The notes under the pieces were generated by a model. It did not search any database, had not been told where the DNA came from, and was given only the letters and a program-made list of their open reading frames with translations. This document shows positions 51,307-62,080 of a DNA stretch of 64,000 bases, piece by piece. Within the stretch, counting starts at the first letter, position 1. Each line of letters opens with the position of its first letter. The DNA is from an uncultured Alphaproteobacteria bacterium (GTDB lineage: Bacteria; Pseudomonadota; Alphaproteobacteria; HIMB59; GCA-002718135): the NCBI GenBank assembly GCA_902588745.1, contig CACIQI010000007.1, positions 1 through 64,000 of the forward strand, read 5' to 3'. A program made the translations under genes and the position numbers.

Positions 51307-51915
51307 ATGAAAATAAATGTCTATCATGGAGATCTCCCAGAAAGTTTTAAAGCTGCTAGTATTGTTGCTTTAGATAGCGAAACAATGGGTTTAAATCCTA
51401 AAAGAGATAAACTATGTTTAATACAGATTTCGAATGGAGATGAAATATGTCATCTGGTGACAATTGATTTATTAAATAAAAAACCTGTAAATTTAATTAA
51501 AATTCTTAAAAATAATAAAATACAAAAAATATTTCATTATGCTAGATTTGATGTTGCAGTTTTTAAACATAATTTCAAAATAAATATAAAAAATATTTAT
51601 TGTACTAAAATTGCATCAAAACTTGTCAGAACCTATACAGATAAACATGGATATAAAGATCTTTGTAGTGAATTATTAGGTAAATCAATTTCAAAAACTG
51701 AACAATCTTCTGATTGGGGTGGAGAATTAACTAAAGATCAACAACAATATGCCGCAACTGATGTTCTTTATTTACATAAAATAAAAGATCATCTTGATAG
51801 AATGTTATTAAGAGAAAAAAGAATAAAACTTGCCAAAGCTTGTTTTGACTTTATTCAATATAGAACAGATCTAGATAATAGTGGTTGGGCTGATCAGGAT
51901 ATTTTTAAGCATTAA
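51307..51915 (+). CDS. Ribonuclease D-type 3'-5' exonuclease (DEDD), short form
   Basis: IVALDSETMGLNPKRDKLCLIQIS, FHYARFDVAVF, AATDVLYLHKIKDHLDRML. Confidence 0.9.
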   Translation: MKINVYHGDLPESFKAASIVALDSETMGLNPKRDKLCLIQISNGDEICHLVTIDLLNKKPVNLIKILKNNKIQKIFHYARFDVAVFKHNFKINIKNIYCTKIASKLVRTYTDKHGYKDLCSELLGKSISKTEQSSDWGGELTKDQQQYAATDVLYLHKIKDHLDRMLLREKRIKLAKACFDFIQYRTDLDNSGWADQDIFKH

Positions 51916-52877
51916 TGAAGAATTATAATAAAAAAATAATTGATAGTGCAAAAAGAACTTTAAATCGGGAACTCAATAGTATTAAAAATTTAAAGTCTGT
52001 ATTTAATAGTAATTTTTGTAAAGCTATAAATTTAATTTATAATACTAAAGGTAAAATTGTTGTAACAGGTGTGGGCAAGAGTGCACATATTGGTAATAAA
52101 TTTTCAGCCACACTTACATCTACTGGTACACCTTCTTATTTTGTACATGCAACTGAGGCTAGTCATGGTGATTTAGGAAGTATTAAAAAAGAAGACTGTG
52201 TTATTGCAATTTCCAACTCTGGTGAAACATCTGAGTTAAATAATATTATTCAATTTACAAAAAGATTTAATATTAAACTGATTAGTATTACTAGTAATTC
52301 AAAAAGTACTTTAAATAAGAATTCAAACGTAAGTATTGTTTACAAAAAACCAATAGAAGCATGTCCTCTAAATTTAGCTCCCACCAGTTCTACATCAATG
52401 TCTATGATAATTGGAGATTGTATTGCAATAGCTTTATTGGAACTTAGAGGATTTAAAAGTACTCAGTTTAAGAGTCTTCATCCTGGAGGTAATCTAGGTA
52501 AAGATTTAAAAAACTTAAGTGAAATCATGCATAAAAACAAAGAAATTCCATTAGCAAAATTAAATGAAAAAATGTCAAAAGCTCTTCTTACTATGACAAA
52601 AAAGAGTTTTGGATGTATTGGTGTAGTTAATGAAAAAAATCAAATTGTTGGGATAATTACTGATGGTGACTTGAGAAGAAAATTAAATTCGAAGTTTTTT
52701 GATAAAAAAGCATCAGAAATAATGACTAAAAAACCAACATTGGCAAATAAGAATATGTTAGTAGGGGAAGCAATTAATTTAATGAATACAAAAAAAATAA
52801 CAAGTTTATTTATTTGTGATAATAAAAGACCATTAGGAATAGTTCATATCCATGATTTGTTAAGATTGACGAGTTAA
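51915..52877 (+). CDS. kdsD: Arabinose-5-phosphate isomerase (KdsD/KpsF), SIS + CBS domains
   Basis: IVVTGVGKSAHIGNKFSATLTSTGTPSYFVHATEASHGDLG, SNSGETSEL, CPLNLAPTSSTSMSMIIGD, two CBS repeats. Confidence 0.95.
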   Translation: MKNYNKKIIDSAKRTLNRELNSIKNLKSVFNSNFCKAINLIYNTKGKIVVTGVGKSAHIGNKFSATLTSTGTPSYFVHATEASHGDLGSIKKEDCVIAISNSGETSELNNIIQFTKRFNIKLISITSNSKSTLNKNSNVSIVYKKPIEACPLNLAPTSSTSMSMIIGDCIAIALLELRGFKSTQFKSLHPGGNLGKDLKNLSEIMHKNKEIPLAKLNEKMSKALLTMTKKSFGCIGVVNEKNQIVGIITDGDLRRKLNSKFFDKKASEIMTKKPTLANKNMLVGEAINLMNTKKITSLFICDNKRPLGIVHIHDLLRLTS

Positions 52878-52878
52878 T

Positions 52879-53328
52879 TTGAATTTTTTTTTACATATAA
52901 ATAGTAAATTAATATTTTTTTTAGGAATTCTGGTTATATCTTTTTTTTTATTAATAATATTTTCAAAACAAATTAGTCTTACAAATATTGAAGTTGAAAA
53001 AATTAAAAAAAATTTAACTAGCGCTGATATTGCAGAACCAAAGTTTGCTATAAATAATGAATCCAAAAAAATATATATTACAGCAAAAGAAGGAAATTTT
53101 TTGAATAATGATGAAATTCTATTAAAAAAAAATGTCAGATTTAAATCAAATGATTTTAGTATTGAAACTGAGAGAGTTATTTTTGATAGAAATAAACAAA
53201 CTGCAAAAAGTGAAACTAAGTCACTTTTTAAATCAAAAAATACTACAATTTTTTCAAATGGATTTAATATATATGATAAAGGAGACAAGATAATCTTTTT
53301 TGGTAAATCTTTTGTTGTTCTTAAATGA
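52879..53328 (+). CDS. lptC: LPS export protein LptC-like, TTG start
   Basis: Single N-terminal TM, AEPKFAINNESKKIYITAKEG; located between kdsD and lptA. Confidence 0.75.
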   Translation: MNFFLHINSKLIFFLGILVISFFLLIIFSKQISLTNIEVEKIKKNLTSADIAEPKFAINNESKKIYITAKEGNFLNNDEILLKKNVRFKSNDFSIETERVIFDRNKQTAKSETKSLFKSKNTTIFSNGFNIYDKGDKIIFFGKSFVVLK

Positions 53329-54095
53329 AATTAATTTTTAAAGTTATAATTTTGCTAGTTTTATCAATTAGTATTTCAGCTAGAGAAAAAGGTGAGACTG
53401 AAATCACTACTGATGATGGAATTGAAGTATTTCAAAATGAAAAATATTATTTACTAAAAAAAAATGTTAAAATTGAGTCAGATAATTTCATTCTAACGGC
53501 TGATGATGTAAAAATCAATTTTAATAAAAGTTTGTATGATATTACCATACTTGATGCCAAAGGTAATGTTGATTTTGTTTCTCAAGAATTTCAAATGAAG
53601 GGTAGTGGTGAAAAGTTAAATTTTGAAGTCAAATTCGAAAATATTAAAATTGAAGGATTAGATTCAGAACTTTTAACAGAAGATATTGAAATGTATTCTG
53701 ATGGCTACATTGAAGTTAATAATCAAAATGGAAGATTTTCATTAAAAGGGTCAAATTCGAAATTAATTAATGAAGAAATTTTTATTGAGGGATTTTCAAT
53801 AGATGGAATTTTTACTAAAAATACAAATTCCAATAAAAAAGAAATCACCTTATTAAATGTCGTTGATGATAAAATTTCGTTCGCAAAGAATAATGATACT
53901 GAAATGTATGCAAAAAAAATAAATTTTGACAATAATACATCACTTATTGAATTAATTGACACGGTTACTATAATTCGTAATGGTGAAAATATAACAGGTG
54001 ATTATGGAACTCTTGATACAAAAAATAATTCGTATAAAATTAAATCAAATGACCAAAAAAAGGTTAAAGCATTAATTCTAAATAATGAACAATAA
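53325..54095 (+). CDS. lptA: LptA/OstA-like LPS transport periplasmic protein
   Basis: Signal peptide; beta-jellyroll-type repeats (NVKIESDNFILTADDVKINF, AKGNVDFVSQEFQMKGSGEKLNFE); followed by lptB. Confidence 0.8.
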   Translation: MKLIFKVIILLVLSISISAREKGETEITTDDGIEVFQNEKYYLLKKNVKIESDNFILTADDVKINFNKSLYDITILDAKGNVDFVSQEFQMKGSGEKLNFEVKFENIKIEGLDSELLTEDIEMYSDGYIEVNNQNGRFSLKGSNSKLINEEIFIEGFSIDGIFTKNTNSNKKEITLLNVVDDKISFAKNNDTEMYAKKINFDNNTSLIELIDTVTIIRNGENITGDYGTLDTKNNSYKIKSNDQKKVKALILNNEQ

Positions 54096-54831
54096 ATTTA
54101 AAATATTAGAAAATGGTCTAATAATAAATAAAGTTTCTAAAACTTATGGAAGCAAAAAAGTTGTAAGAGATGTAAGTATATCTATAAATAGGAACGAAAT
54201 AGTTGGATTATTAGGCCCAAATGGCGCAGGAAAAACTACTACTTTTTATATTATTGTTGGTTTAGTAAAACCAGATAGTGGAAGTATTGTTTTAGATAAG
54301 TTAGATGTATCTAGTCTTCCAATTTATTTAAGAGGAAAACTTGGTATAAGTTATCTTCCTCAAGAAGCTTCTATTTTTAGAGGTATGAATGTTGAAGATA
54401 ATCTTCTTTCAATAATTGAAATCACTGAGAATGATAGAAATAAACAAAATATAATTTTACAAAATTTACTTAATGAATTTGATATTAATCATGTGAGGAA
54501 GTCTAGATCAATTGTATTATCAGGTGGAGAAAGAAGAAGGTTAGAAATAGCAAGAACTCTAGCTACCAACCCAAAATATTTATTACTTGATGAACCTCTT
54601 ACAGGTATTGATCCAGTATCTATTGAGGAAATAAAAATTATAATTAAAAAATTAAAAGAAAGAAATATCGGAATATTAATTACAGATCATAATGTTAGAG
54701 AAACTTTAAAGATTGTTGATAGGGTGTATATTGTTAATGAAGGAGCAATATTTTACGAAGGAGATCCTGTATCAGCTGTAAACGATGATAAAATAAAAAA
54801 ATTTTATTTGGGTTCAAATTTTAAACTTTAA
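54085..54831 (+). CDS. lptB: LPS export ABC transporter ATP-binding protein LptB
   Basis: GLLGPNGAGKTTTFYIIVGLVKPDSG, YLPQEASIFRGMNVEDNL, VLSGGERRRLEIARTLATNPKYLLLDEPLTGIDP. Confidence 0.97.
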   Translation: MNNKFKILENGLIINKVSKTYGSKKVVRDVSISINRNEIVGLLGPNGAGKTTTFYIIVGLVKPDSGSIVLDKLDVSSLPIYLRGKLGISYLPQEASIFRGMNVEDNLLSIIEITENDRNKQNIILQNLLNEFDINHVRKSRSIVLSGGERRRLEIARTLATNPKYLLLDEPLTGIDPVSIEEIKIIIKKLKERNIGILITDHNVRETLKIVDRVYIVNEGAIFYEGDPVSAVNDDKIKKFYLGSNFKL

Positions 54832-56130
54832 ATGATTAGTAATGCAATTAAAGAAGGTATAAATGGTACACCTAATATACCAGGAGATAAATCTATATCT
54901 CATAGATCAATAATAATTCCTTCAATTTCAAATGGAATTTGTGAAATAAATAATCTTTTAAAATCAGAAGATGTTTTACATACACTTAATGCTTTTAGAT
55001 CTATGGGGGTCAAAATCTTAGAAGAAGACAGTAAAATAATTATATATGGGAAAGGTTTAAATTCCTTAAAACAACCAAAGGATGATATTTATCTTGGTAA
55101 TTCTGGAACAAGCGCTAGATTGTTAACTGGCCTTTTGTCATCTCAAAAATTTAATTCCATTATTACAGGTGATAAATCTCTATCTAAAAGACCAATGGAG
55201 AGGATTTCAAATCCTTTAAGTAAAATGAATGCAAAAATACAAACTACTAATGGATCTTTGCCACTAAAGATTAAAGGAAATAATTTAATATCATGTGAAA
55301 TTGATCTGGAGATACCATCTGCTCAAATTAAATCAGGTTTATTATTAGCAAGTTTAAACACAAAAGGTGAAACTAGAATTACTGAATATAAAGTAACAAG
55401 AGATCATACAGAAACAATGCTAAAAGCGTTTGGTGCAGATATAGAAATAAAAAAAACTGATATTAAGAAAGTAATTAAAATAAATGGAGGTAAAGAACTA
55501 AAATCTAAAAATATTGATGTTCCAAATGATTTATCCAGTAGTGCCTTCTTTATAGTGTCTGCGTTAATTAATCATAATTCACATGTAGTTCTTAAAAAAA
55601 TAAACAATAATCCTACAAGGAATGGATTGATCAATGCTTTAAAAAAAATGGGTGCAAAAATTTCTTTACTAAATAAACGAATCACTAACGATGAAGAAAT
55701 TTGTGATATTGAAGTTACATACTCCAAATTAAATGGATGTGATCTTGGGCCAGAATTTGCAGACTTAATGATAGATGAATATCCTATATTAGCTGTTGCT
55801 GCTTCTTTTGCAAATTCTCCAAGTATATTCCGTGGATTAAATGAGTTAAAAGTTAAAGAGAGTGATAGATTAAAATTAATTTTAGTTAATTTAAAAAATT
55901 GTGGAGTGAATTGTAAAGTAGAAAATAATGATCTTTATATTTATCCTTCTGAAAAATATGAAATTAAAAATAATGTTATTCAAACTGATTTCGACCATAG
56001 AATTGCAATGTCATTTGCAATAATGGGAACAAGAATTGGGCCGCTAGAAATTAGTGAATCAGGGTCTATAAATACTAGTTTTCCTACATTTAAAGATGAG
56101 TTGAATAGGTTAGGTGGTAATTTTTTTTGA
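54832..56130 (+). CDS. aroA: 3-phosphoshikimate 1-carboxyvinyltransferase
   Basis: PGDKSISHRSIII, LGNSGTSARLLTGLL, GDKSLSKRPMERI, DHRIAMSFAIMG. Confidence 0.97.
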   Translation: MISNAIKEGINGTPNIPGDKSISHRSIIIPSISNGICEINNLLKSEDVLHTLNAFRSMGVKILEEDSKIIIYGKGLNSLKQPKDDIYLGNSGTSARLLTGLLSSQKFNSIITGDKSLSKRPMERISNPLSKMNAKIQTTNGSLPLKIKGNNLISCEIDLEIPSAQIKSGLLLASLNTKGETRITEYKVTRDHTETMLKAFGADIEIKKTDIKKVIKINGGKELKSKNIDVPNDLSSSAFFIVSALINHNSHVVLKKINNNPTRNGLINALKKMGAKISLLNKRITNDEEICDIEVTYSKLNGCDLGPEFADLMIDEYPILAVAASFANSPSIFRGLNELKVKESDRLKLILVNLKNCGVNCKVENNDLYIYPSEKYEIKNNVIQTDFDHRIAMSFAIMGTRIGPLEISESGSINTSFPTFKDELNRLGGNFF

Positions 56131-56762
56131 AGAATTTAATTGTTACAATTGATGGTCCAGCTGCCTCAGGAAAAGAAAAGATTTCAAAATATATTAGTAG
56201 AAGATGGAGACTTAAACATTTAGATTCAGGTATACTATATAGAAGATTAGCTTACATTTTACTAAAAGACAGTATTAATATTAATAATTTAAATGAAATT
56301 AAAAACAAATTACAAGAAATAAACAGTATATCCTTTCAAAAAAGTAAAAAAATCAGAACTCAAGAAATAAGTAAATTTGCTTCAAAAATAGCTGTATACG
56401 GTTTTGTTAGAAACTTTATAAATAAATTACAACATAACTTCGTTAAAATTAATAAAAATAAGAAAGGTTTCGTTATTGATGGAAGAGATATAGGCTCAGT
56501 TGTTTTTAAAAAAGCTGATTTAAAACTATATATAGACGTAAATCCTGAAATTAGAGCAAAAAGAAGATATAAACAGTTGATTGATAGTGGTGAAAAGTCT
56601 ATATACCCAAAAATTTTGAAGGATATAGAATTGAGAGATAAAACAGATATATTGAGGAAAAATTCACCCTTAGTTATACCGAAGAACTCGTTTATTATTG
56701 ATAATAATGGTAGTTTTAAAGAAACTATAAATCAAATAAAAAAAATATTACCTAAAATTTAG
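56127..56762 (+). CDS. cmk: Cytidylate kinase, atypical P-loop, TTG start
   Basis: VTIDGPAASGKEKISKYISRR, HLDSGILYRRLAY, FVIDGRDIGSVVFKKADLKLYIDV; aroA-cmk-rpsA synteny. Confidence 0.9.
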   Translation: MKNLIVTIDGPAASGKEKISKYISRRWRLKHLDSGILYRRLAYILLKDSININNLNEIKNKLQEINSISFQKSKKIRTQEISKFASKIAVYGFVRNFINKLQHNFVKINKNKKGFVIDGRDIGSVVFKKADLKLYIDVNPEIRAKRRYKQLIDSGEKSIYPKILKDIELRDKTDILRKNSPLVIPKNSFIIDNNGSFKETINQIKKILPKI

Positions 56763-56763
56763 A

Positions 56764-58464
56764 ATGAAACAAGAGTCGATTAATAAAATTTCTAATTCAC
56801 AATACGATGATCTTATAAGTAACTCATTAAAAAATTCATCAGCAAAAGAAAAAAGTATTGCTAAAGGAAAAATTATATCAATTGAAAATGAAATAGTTAC
56901 AATTGACGTTGGTCTTAAAAGTGAAGGTCGAGTTCCTTTGAGTGAGTTTTCAAGACCAGGTCAAAAATCTGAAATAGAAGTTGGAGATGAAACAGAAGTA
57001 TTTATAGAAAATGTAGATAATGCAAATGGTGAAACATTACTCTCAAGAGAAAAAGCTGTAAAACAAAAAGCGTGGCATAATTTGCAAATAAGCTTTAATG
57101 ACAATAAAGTTGTAACTGGAATACCTTTTAATAGAGTTAAAGGTGGGATGAGTGTTGATTTAGATGGTGTTGTTGCATTTCTTCCTGGAAGTCAAATTGA
57201 AACCAGACAAATTATAAAAGATACAAAAGAATTATTAAATAAACCTCTAGAACTGTTAATTTTGAAAATGGATAAATATAGAGGAAATATTGTTGTTTCC
57301 AGAAAAGCTATTACTGAAAATGAGCTCAAAGAACAAAGAAGTGAACTTCTAAAAAATATTAAAGAAGGCTCAATTATAGAAGGCAAAGTTAAAAATATTA
57401 CTGACTATGGTGCTTTTATTGATTTGGGAGGTATAGACGGTCTCGTTCATGTAACTGATATTTCTTGGACAAAAATAAGTAACCCTTCAGAAGTTCTTGA
57501 ATTAAACTCTACTATCAAAGTAAAAGTTCTGAAATTTGATGAAGAACTATCTAGATTAAGTCTTGGAATTAAACAGTTATCAGAAAATCCATGGGATAAT
57601 GTTAAAGAGAATATTAGAACAAAAGAAAAGATTTTAGGTAAAGTTATTAGTATCAGTGACAACAATGTTAATATTATTCTTAATGAAAAATATGATGGAA
57701 TAATTTCAGTAAATGAACTTAGTTGGTTAAAAAAACCACCTCACCCATCTAAAATTGTTAGCTTAAATGAAGAAATTGAGGTGTTAATTTTAGAGATTGA
57801 TGATGATAAAAAAAGAATAAATTGCAGCTTAAAACAAATGAAAGAAAATCCTTGGATTAAACTCAATGAAAAATTTAACATTAATGATACTTTTGAAACT
57901 GAAATAGTTAACATTGTAGACTTTGGAATTTTTGTAAAAGTACTTGATGAGATTGATGGAATGGTTCATATTTCGGATTTAAGCTGGGATGAAAAAGAAT
58001 GTGAAACGATCATAAAAGATTTTAAAAAAGGTGAGAAAGTAAAAGTTAAGATATTAGATATCAATGTTGAGAAAGAAAGAATAAGTCTTGGAATAAAACA
58101 CTTAAAAAACGATCCTGTACAAGCATTTATTGAATCTAATCCTGTTAAGTCAAAAGTTACTGGAAAAATTGTTGATATTGATGAAAAGGGTTTGAAAATT
58201 GAACTCGATAAAGAAAATCAAATATTTGGTTTTATTAGAAAAACAAACTTATCTAATGATAAAAATGAGAATAAAACTGAACGTTTTGCTTTGGAAGAAA
58301 ACATCGATTCAATAATTTTGTCAATAGATTCAAAAACAAGAACATTAAATCTCTCGATTAAGGAACTAGAGATAAGGGATGAAAAAGAAGCTTTATCAAA
58401 ATATGGATCAAGTGCGTCTGGTGCTTCGTTAGGTGATATTTTAGGATCTGTTCTTAAAAAATAG
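56764..58464 (+). CDS. rpsA: 30S ribosomal protein S1
   Basis: Multiple S1 domains: EGKVKNITDYGAFIDLGGIDGLVHVTDISW, ETEIVNIVDFGIFVKVLDEIDGMVHISDLSWDE. Confidence 0.97.
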   Translation: MKQESINKISNSQYDDLISNSLKNSSAKEKSIAKGKIISIENEIVTIDVGLKSEGRVPLSEFSRPGQKSEIEVGDETEVFIENVDNANGETLLSREKAVKQKAWHNLQISFNDNKVVTGIPFNRVKGGMSVDLDGVVAFLPGSQIETRQIIKDTKELLNKPLELLILKMDKYRGNIVVSRKAITENELKEQRSELLKNIKEGSIIEGKVKNITDYGAFIDLGGIDGLVHVTDISWTKISNPSEVLELNSTIKVKVLKFDEELSRLSLGIKQLSENPWDNVKENIRTKEKILGKVISISDNNVNIILNEKYDGIISVNELSWLKKPPHPSKIVSLNEEIEVLILEIDDDKKRINCSLKQMKENPWIKLNEKFNINDTFETEIVNIVDFGIFVKVLDEIDGMVHISDLSWDEKECETIIKDFKKGEKVKVKILDINVEKERISLGIKHLKNDPVQAFIESNPVKSKVTGKIVDIDEKGLKIELDKENQIFGFIRKTNLSNDKNENKTERFALEENIDSIILSIDSKTRTLNLSIKELEIRDEKEALSKYGSSASGASLGDILGSVLKK

Positions 58465-58469
58465 GACTG

Positions 58470-58778
58470 ATGTTAAAGTCCCAAATTCTTGAAGAACTTC
58501 ATCAAAAACATAATAACTTAAGCAAAGAAGATATTGATACTTTATTTGAAATTTTTCTAAAAAAATTAGTTAACTCTCTTAAAAATGGACGAAATATTGA
58601 AATAAGAGGCTTTGGAACATTAACTAGAAAGATTAATAAAGAGAAGATTGTAAGAAACCCAAAAACTAACGAAAAATTATTTAAAAATCAAAGTTATAAA
58701 TTGCATTTTAAAATTGGAAAAATATTACATAAAAGAATTAATCCTTTAATAAATATTAATAAAGAAGATGAGTTCTAA
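58470..58778 (+). CDS. ihfB: Integration host factor beta subunit (HU/IHF family)
   Basis: NGRNIEIRGFGTLTRKINKEKIVRNPKTNEKL; immediately after rpsA as in many Proteobacteria. Confidence 0.88.
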   Translation: MLKSQILEELHQKHNNLSKEDIDTLFEIFLKKLVNSLKNGRNIEIRGFGTLTRKINKEKIVRNPKTNEKLFKNQSYKLHFKIGKILHKRINPLININKEDEF

Positions 58779-59451
58779 GAAAGTAATTGTAGCATTAGAT
58801 AATAACAACTTAAAAAAAACATTAAGATTAGTAAGAGTTTTAAAAAGTGAAGTATATGCATTCAAAATTGGTTATCAATTTTTTTTTAGCTTTGGATTAC
58901 AGGGTTATAAAAAAATTTACTCAATTTGTCCCAAAATATTTCTTGATTTAAAATTACATGATATACCCAATACCGTTGAAAAGGGTCTAGAAGCAATCTT
59001 AAAAATGAAACCTTTTTTTACTACAATACACGTTTCGGGTGGTGATAAAATGATGAAAGTATCTAGCTCATATAAAAAAAATACTAAGATTTTAGGTGTG
59101 TCAATTTTAACAAGTATGGATAGCAGACAAACAGCTAAATATTATAATCAAAAAAATGTTACAAAATTAGTTAGAAGTTTTACAAAAGCTGCTAAAAAAA
59201 ATAAATTAGATGGTGTAGTCTGCAGTCCTCAGGAAATAAAATATATCAGAAAAGAAGTGGGAAAAAATTTTATAATAGTAACTCCTGGGATTAGAATATA
59301 TAATCAAATAAAAAATGATGATCAAAAACGAGTTGAAACACCAGAAAAAGCTATTAAGTTAGGTGCAAATTATTTAGTTATAGGTAGACCAATTACTAAA
59401 TCTAAAGATCCACTTAAAGTTTTAAAAGAAATTAATAAATCTCTATCATAA
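58768..59451 (+). CDS. pyrF: Orotidine 5'-phosphate decarboxylase
   Basis: VIVALDNNNLKKTLRLV, IFLDLKLHDIPNTVEKGL, VTPGIRIYNQIKNDDQKRVETPEKAIKLGANYLVIGRPI. Confidence 0.95.
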   Translation: MSSKKVIVALDNNNLKKTLRLVRVLKSEVYAFKIGYQFFFSFGLQGYKKIYSICPKIFLDLKLHDIPNTVEKGLEAILKMKPFFTTIHVSGGDKMMKVSSSYKKNTKILGVSILTSMDSRQTAKYYNQKNVTKLVRSFTKAAKKNKLDGVVCSPQEIKYIRKEVGKNFIIVTPGIRIYNQIKNDDQKRVETPEKAIKLGANYLVIGRPITKSKDPLKVLKEINKSLS

Positions 59452-59454
59452 AAA

Positions 59455-60084
59455 ATGATTATAAAAATTTGTGGAATACAAAATGAAGATACACTTCTTT
59501 GCTGTGAAAGAAATAAAGTAAATTTTTTTGGTATGATTTTTTATCCAAAAAGTCCAAGAAATATATCATTTGAGAATGCAAGAATGCTACAAAATATATC
59601 TAAGGACTTGAAAATTAAAGGTGTTGGTGTCTTTGTTAATAAAAATATTGATGAATTAGAACAAATTATAAAAAATTTAAAATTGAAATTTGTACAATTA
59701 CATGGATCAGAAGATGAGCAATATATTGAATCTTTAAAAAAGATGGATGTGAAAATTATTAAATCAATTTCTATAGATAACAATAATGACTTAAATAAAA
59801 TTGATAAATATGAAAGTGTTGATTATTTTTTATTTGATTACAAGCCTTTGAAAAATGAGTTACCTGGTGGGAATTCTAAGAGCTTTGATTGGAATATATT
59901 AAAAAATCTTAAAACTAAAAAACAGTGGTTTTTATCTGGAGGGATTAATACAAATAATATTAAGCAAATAGTTGATGATATAAATCCATTTGGAGTAGAT
60001 TTATCATCAGGAGTAGAAAAAGAGCTTGGCATTAAAGATAATCAGATTATAAATAATTTTATCGGGAAATTAAACAATGCTTAA
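59455..60084 (+). CDS. trpF: Phosphoribosylanthranilate isomerase
   Basis: [55 protein letters not shown]. Confidence 0.95.
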   Translation: MIIKICGIQNEDTLLCCERNKVNFFGMIFYPKSPRNISFENARMLQNISKDLKIKGVGVFVNKNIDELEQIIKNLKLKFVQLHGSEDEQYIESLKKMDVKIIKSISIDNNNDLNKIDKYESVDYFLFDYKPLKNELPGGNSKSFDWNILKNLKTKKQWFLSGGINTNNIKQIVDDINPFGVDLSSGVEKELGIKDNQIINNFIGKLNNA

Positions 60085-61285
60085 GAACACATATAAAAAT
60101 TATCCAAATGAAAAAGGATATTTTGGTCAATTTGGTGGAAGATATGTATCTGAAACTTTAATGCCTTTAATTCTTGAAGTAGAAAAGGAATATGAAAAAA
60201 TAAAAAATGACAAAAATTTCATTAATGAGTTCAATCATTATTTAAAAACATATGTTGGGAGACCAAGCCCATTATTTTTAGCTGAAAGAATTACTAATGA
60301 TCTTGGAGGGCCAAAAATTTATTTTAAAAGAGACGAATTAAACCATACAGGTGCCCATAAAATCAATAATTGTATGGGTCAAATCTTAATGGCAAAAAAA
60401 ATGGGTAAGACTAGAATTATAGCAGAAACAGGAGCAGGACAACACGGTGTTGCTACAGCAACGGTATGTGCTTTATTTGGATTACCTTGTATAGTCTATA
60501 TGGGAGAAAAAGATATTGAAAGACAATCACCGAATGTCTTTAGGATGAAATTGCTTGGTGCAGAAATACGATCTGTCTCTACTGGTTCAAAATCCCTGAA
60601 AGACGCTATGAATGAAGCACTAAGAGATTGGGTTACAAATGTTAGAGATACTTTTTATATAATAGGAACAGCAGCAGGACCCCATCCATATCCAGCAATG
60701 GTGAGAGATTTTCAATCTGTGATTGGAAAAGAAGTGCGTGAGCAACTTGAAGATATGGAAGGAAGAGCTCCAGATTTATTAATGGCTTGTATTGGTGGTG
60801 GTTCAAACGCTTTAGGGTTGTTCCATGAATTCTTAGATGATTCTAGTGTTGAAATGATTGCTGTTGAAGCAGCAGGACATGGAATAGATACAGATAAGCA
60901 TGCGGCTAGTTTAACTGGAGGAAAACCAGGTGTATTGCATGGTAATAAAACCTATTTGTTACAGTCAAACACAGGACAGATTCAGGAAGCACATTCTATC
61001 TCTGCAGGATTAGATTATCCAGGAATTGGTCCTGAACATTCATTTTTATTTGAAGAAAAAAGAGTTAAATATATGTCAGCAACTGACAAAGAAGCATTAG
61101 ATGCCTTTCAATATTGTTGCAAGTTAGAAGGTATAATTCCAGCCTTAGAACCTGCGCATGCGTTAGCTGTATTAAAAAAAATATCAAAAAACTATAGTAA
61201 AGATAAAATTATTGTAATGAATATGTGTGGTCGAGGAGATAAAGATATTTTTACAATAGCTGATGAATTAAATATAAAGATCTAA
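60077..61285 (+). CDS. trpB: Tryptophan synthase beta subunit
   Basis: [57 protein letters not shown]. Confidence 0.98.
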   Translation: MLKNTYKNYPNEKGYFGQFGGRYVSETLMPLILEVEKEYEKIKNDKNFINEFNHYLKTYVGRPSPLFLAERITNDLGGPKIYFKRDELNHTGAHKINNCMGQILMAKKMGKTRIIAETGAGQHGVATATVCALFGLPCIVYMGEKDIERQSPNVFRMKLLGAEIRSVSTGSKSLKDAMNEALRDWVTNVRDTFYIIGTAAGPHPYPAMVRDFQSVIGKEVREQLEDMEGRAPDLLMACIGGGSNALGLFHEFLDDSSVEMIAVEAAGHGIDTDKHAASLTGGKPGVLHGNKTYLLQSNTGQIQEAHSISAGLDYPGIGPEHSFLFEEKRVKYMSATDKEALDAFQYCCKLEGIIPALEPAHALAVLKKISKNYSKDKIIVMNMCGRGDKDIFTIADELNIKI

Positions 61286-62080
61286 ATGACTAATTTAATT
61301 AGTCAGACATTTAAAAATAATGAAAAAAAACTAGTAACATTTATTACTGGGGGTGATCCTGATTTTGATACAAGTTTAGAAATTATTAGGACAATAATTA
61401 ATAATGGGGCTGATATTGTAGAAATTGGAATGCCCTTTTCTGATCCAATGGCTGATGGCCCAACAATTCAGCTATCAAGTAATAGAGCGATAAGTAAAGG
61501 AATTGATTTAGAAAATATTTTCTCTTTAGCCGCTGAAGCAAAGAAAATAAAAAATGATCTCCCTATTATTTTAATGGGTTACTATAACTTGATTCTATAT
61601 TTTGGAATTGAGAAGTTTGTAAAAAGATGCAAAGAAAATGGGGTTGATGGTTTAATTATTGTTGATCTACAACCTGAAGAAGATGATGATTTGATTAATG
61701 AAGTAAAAAAAAGCCATATTGATCTGATTAGATTGATTACTCCAACAACTAACGAGGAGAGACTAAAATTGATATTAAATAATGCTAGTGGTTTTTTATA
61801 TTATGTTAGTGTTATGGGAATTACTGGACAAAAATCTGCTGATCTTAATGATCTTGAAAATTCAGTGGCTTTTATCAAAAAACACACAAACTTACCAGTT
61901 ATCCCTGGATTTGGTATTAAAAACTCAACTGATGTAAACAATATATGCAAAATAGCTGATGGTGCAGTTGTTGGCTCGAGTATAATTAAAATTATTGAAG
62001 AGAATTTAAATGACAAAGACAAAATGTTATTAGAAATTAAAAAATTTACAAAAGATTTGAAGGATGGAACTAAATTATGA
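61286..62080 (+). CDS. trpA: Tryptophan synthase alpha subunit
   Basis: FITGGDPDFDTSLEII, IVEIGMPFSDPMADGPTIQ, GFGIKNSTDVNNICKIADGAVVGSSII. Confidence 0.97.
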   Translation: MTNLISQTFKNNEKKLVTFITGGDPDFDTSLEIIRTIINNGADIVEIGMPFSDPMADGPTIQLSSNRAISKGIDLENIFSLAAEAKKIKNDLPIILMGYYNLILYFGIEKFVKRCKENGVDGLIIVDLQPEEDDDLINEVKKSHIDLIRLITPTTNEERLKLILNNASGFLYYVSVMGITGQKSADLNDLENSVAFIKKHTNLPVIPGFGIKNSTDVNNICKIADGAVVGSSIIKIIEENLNDKDKMLLEIKKFTKDLKDGTKL

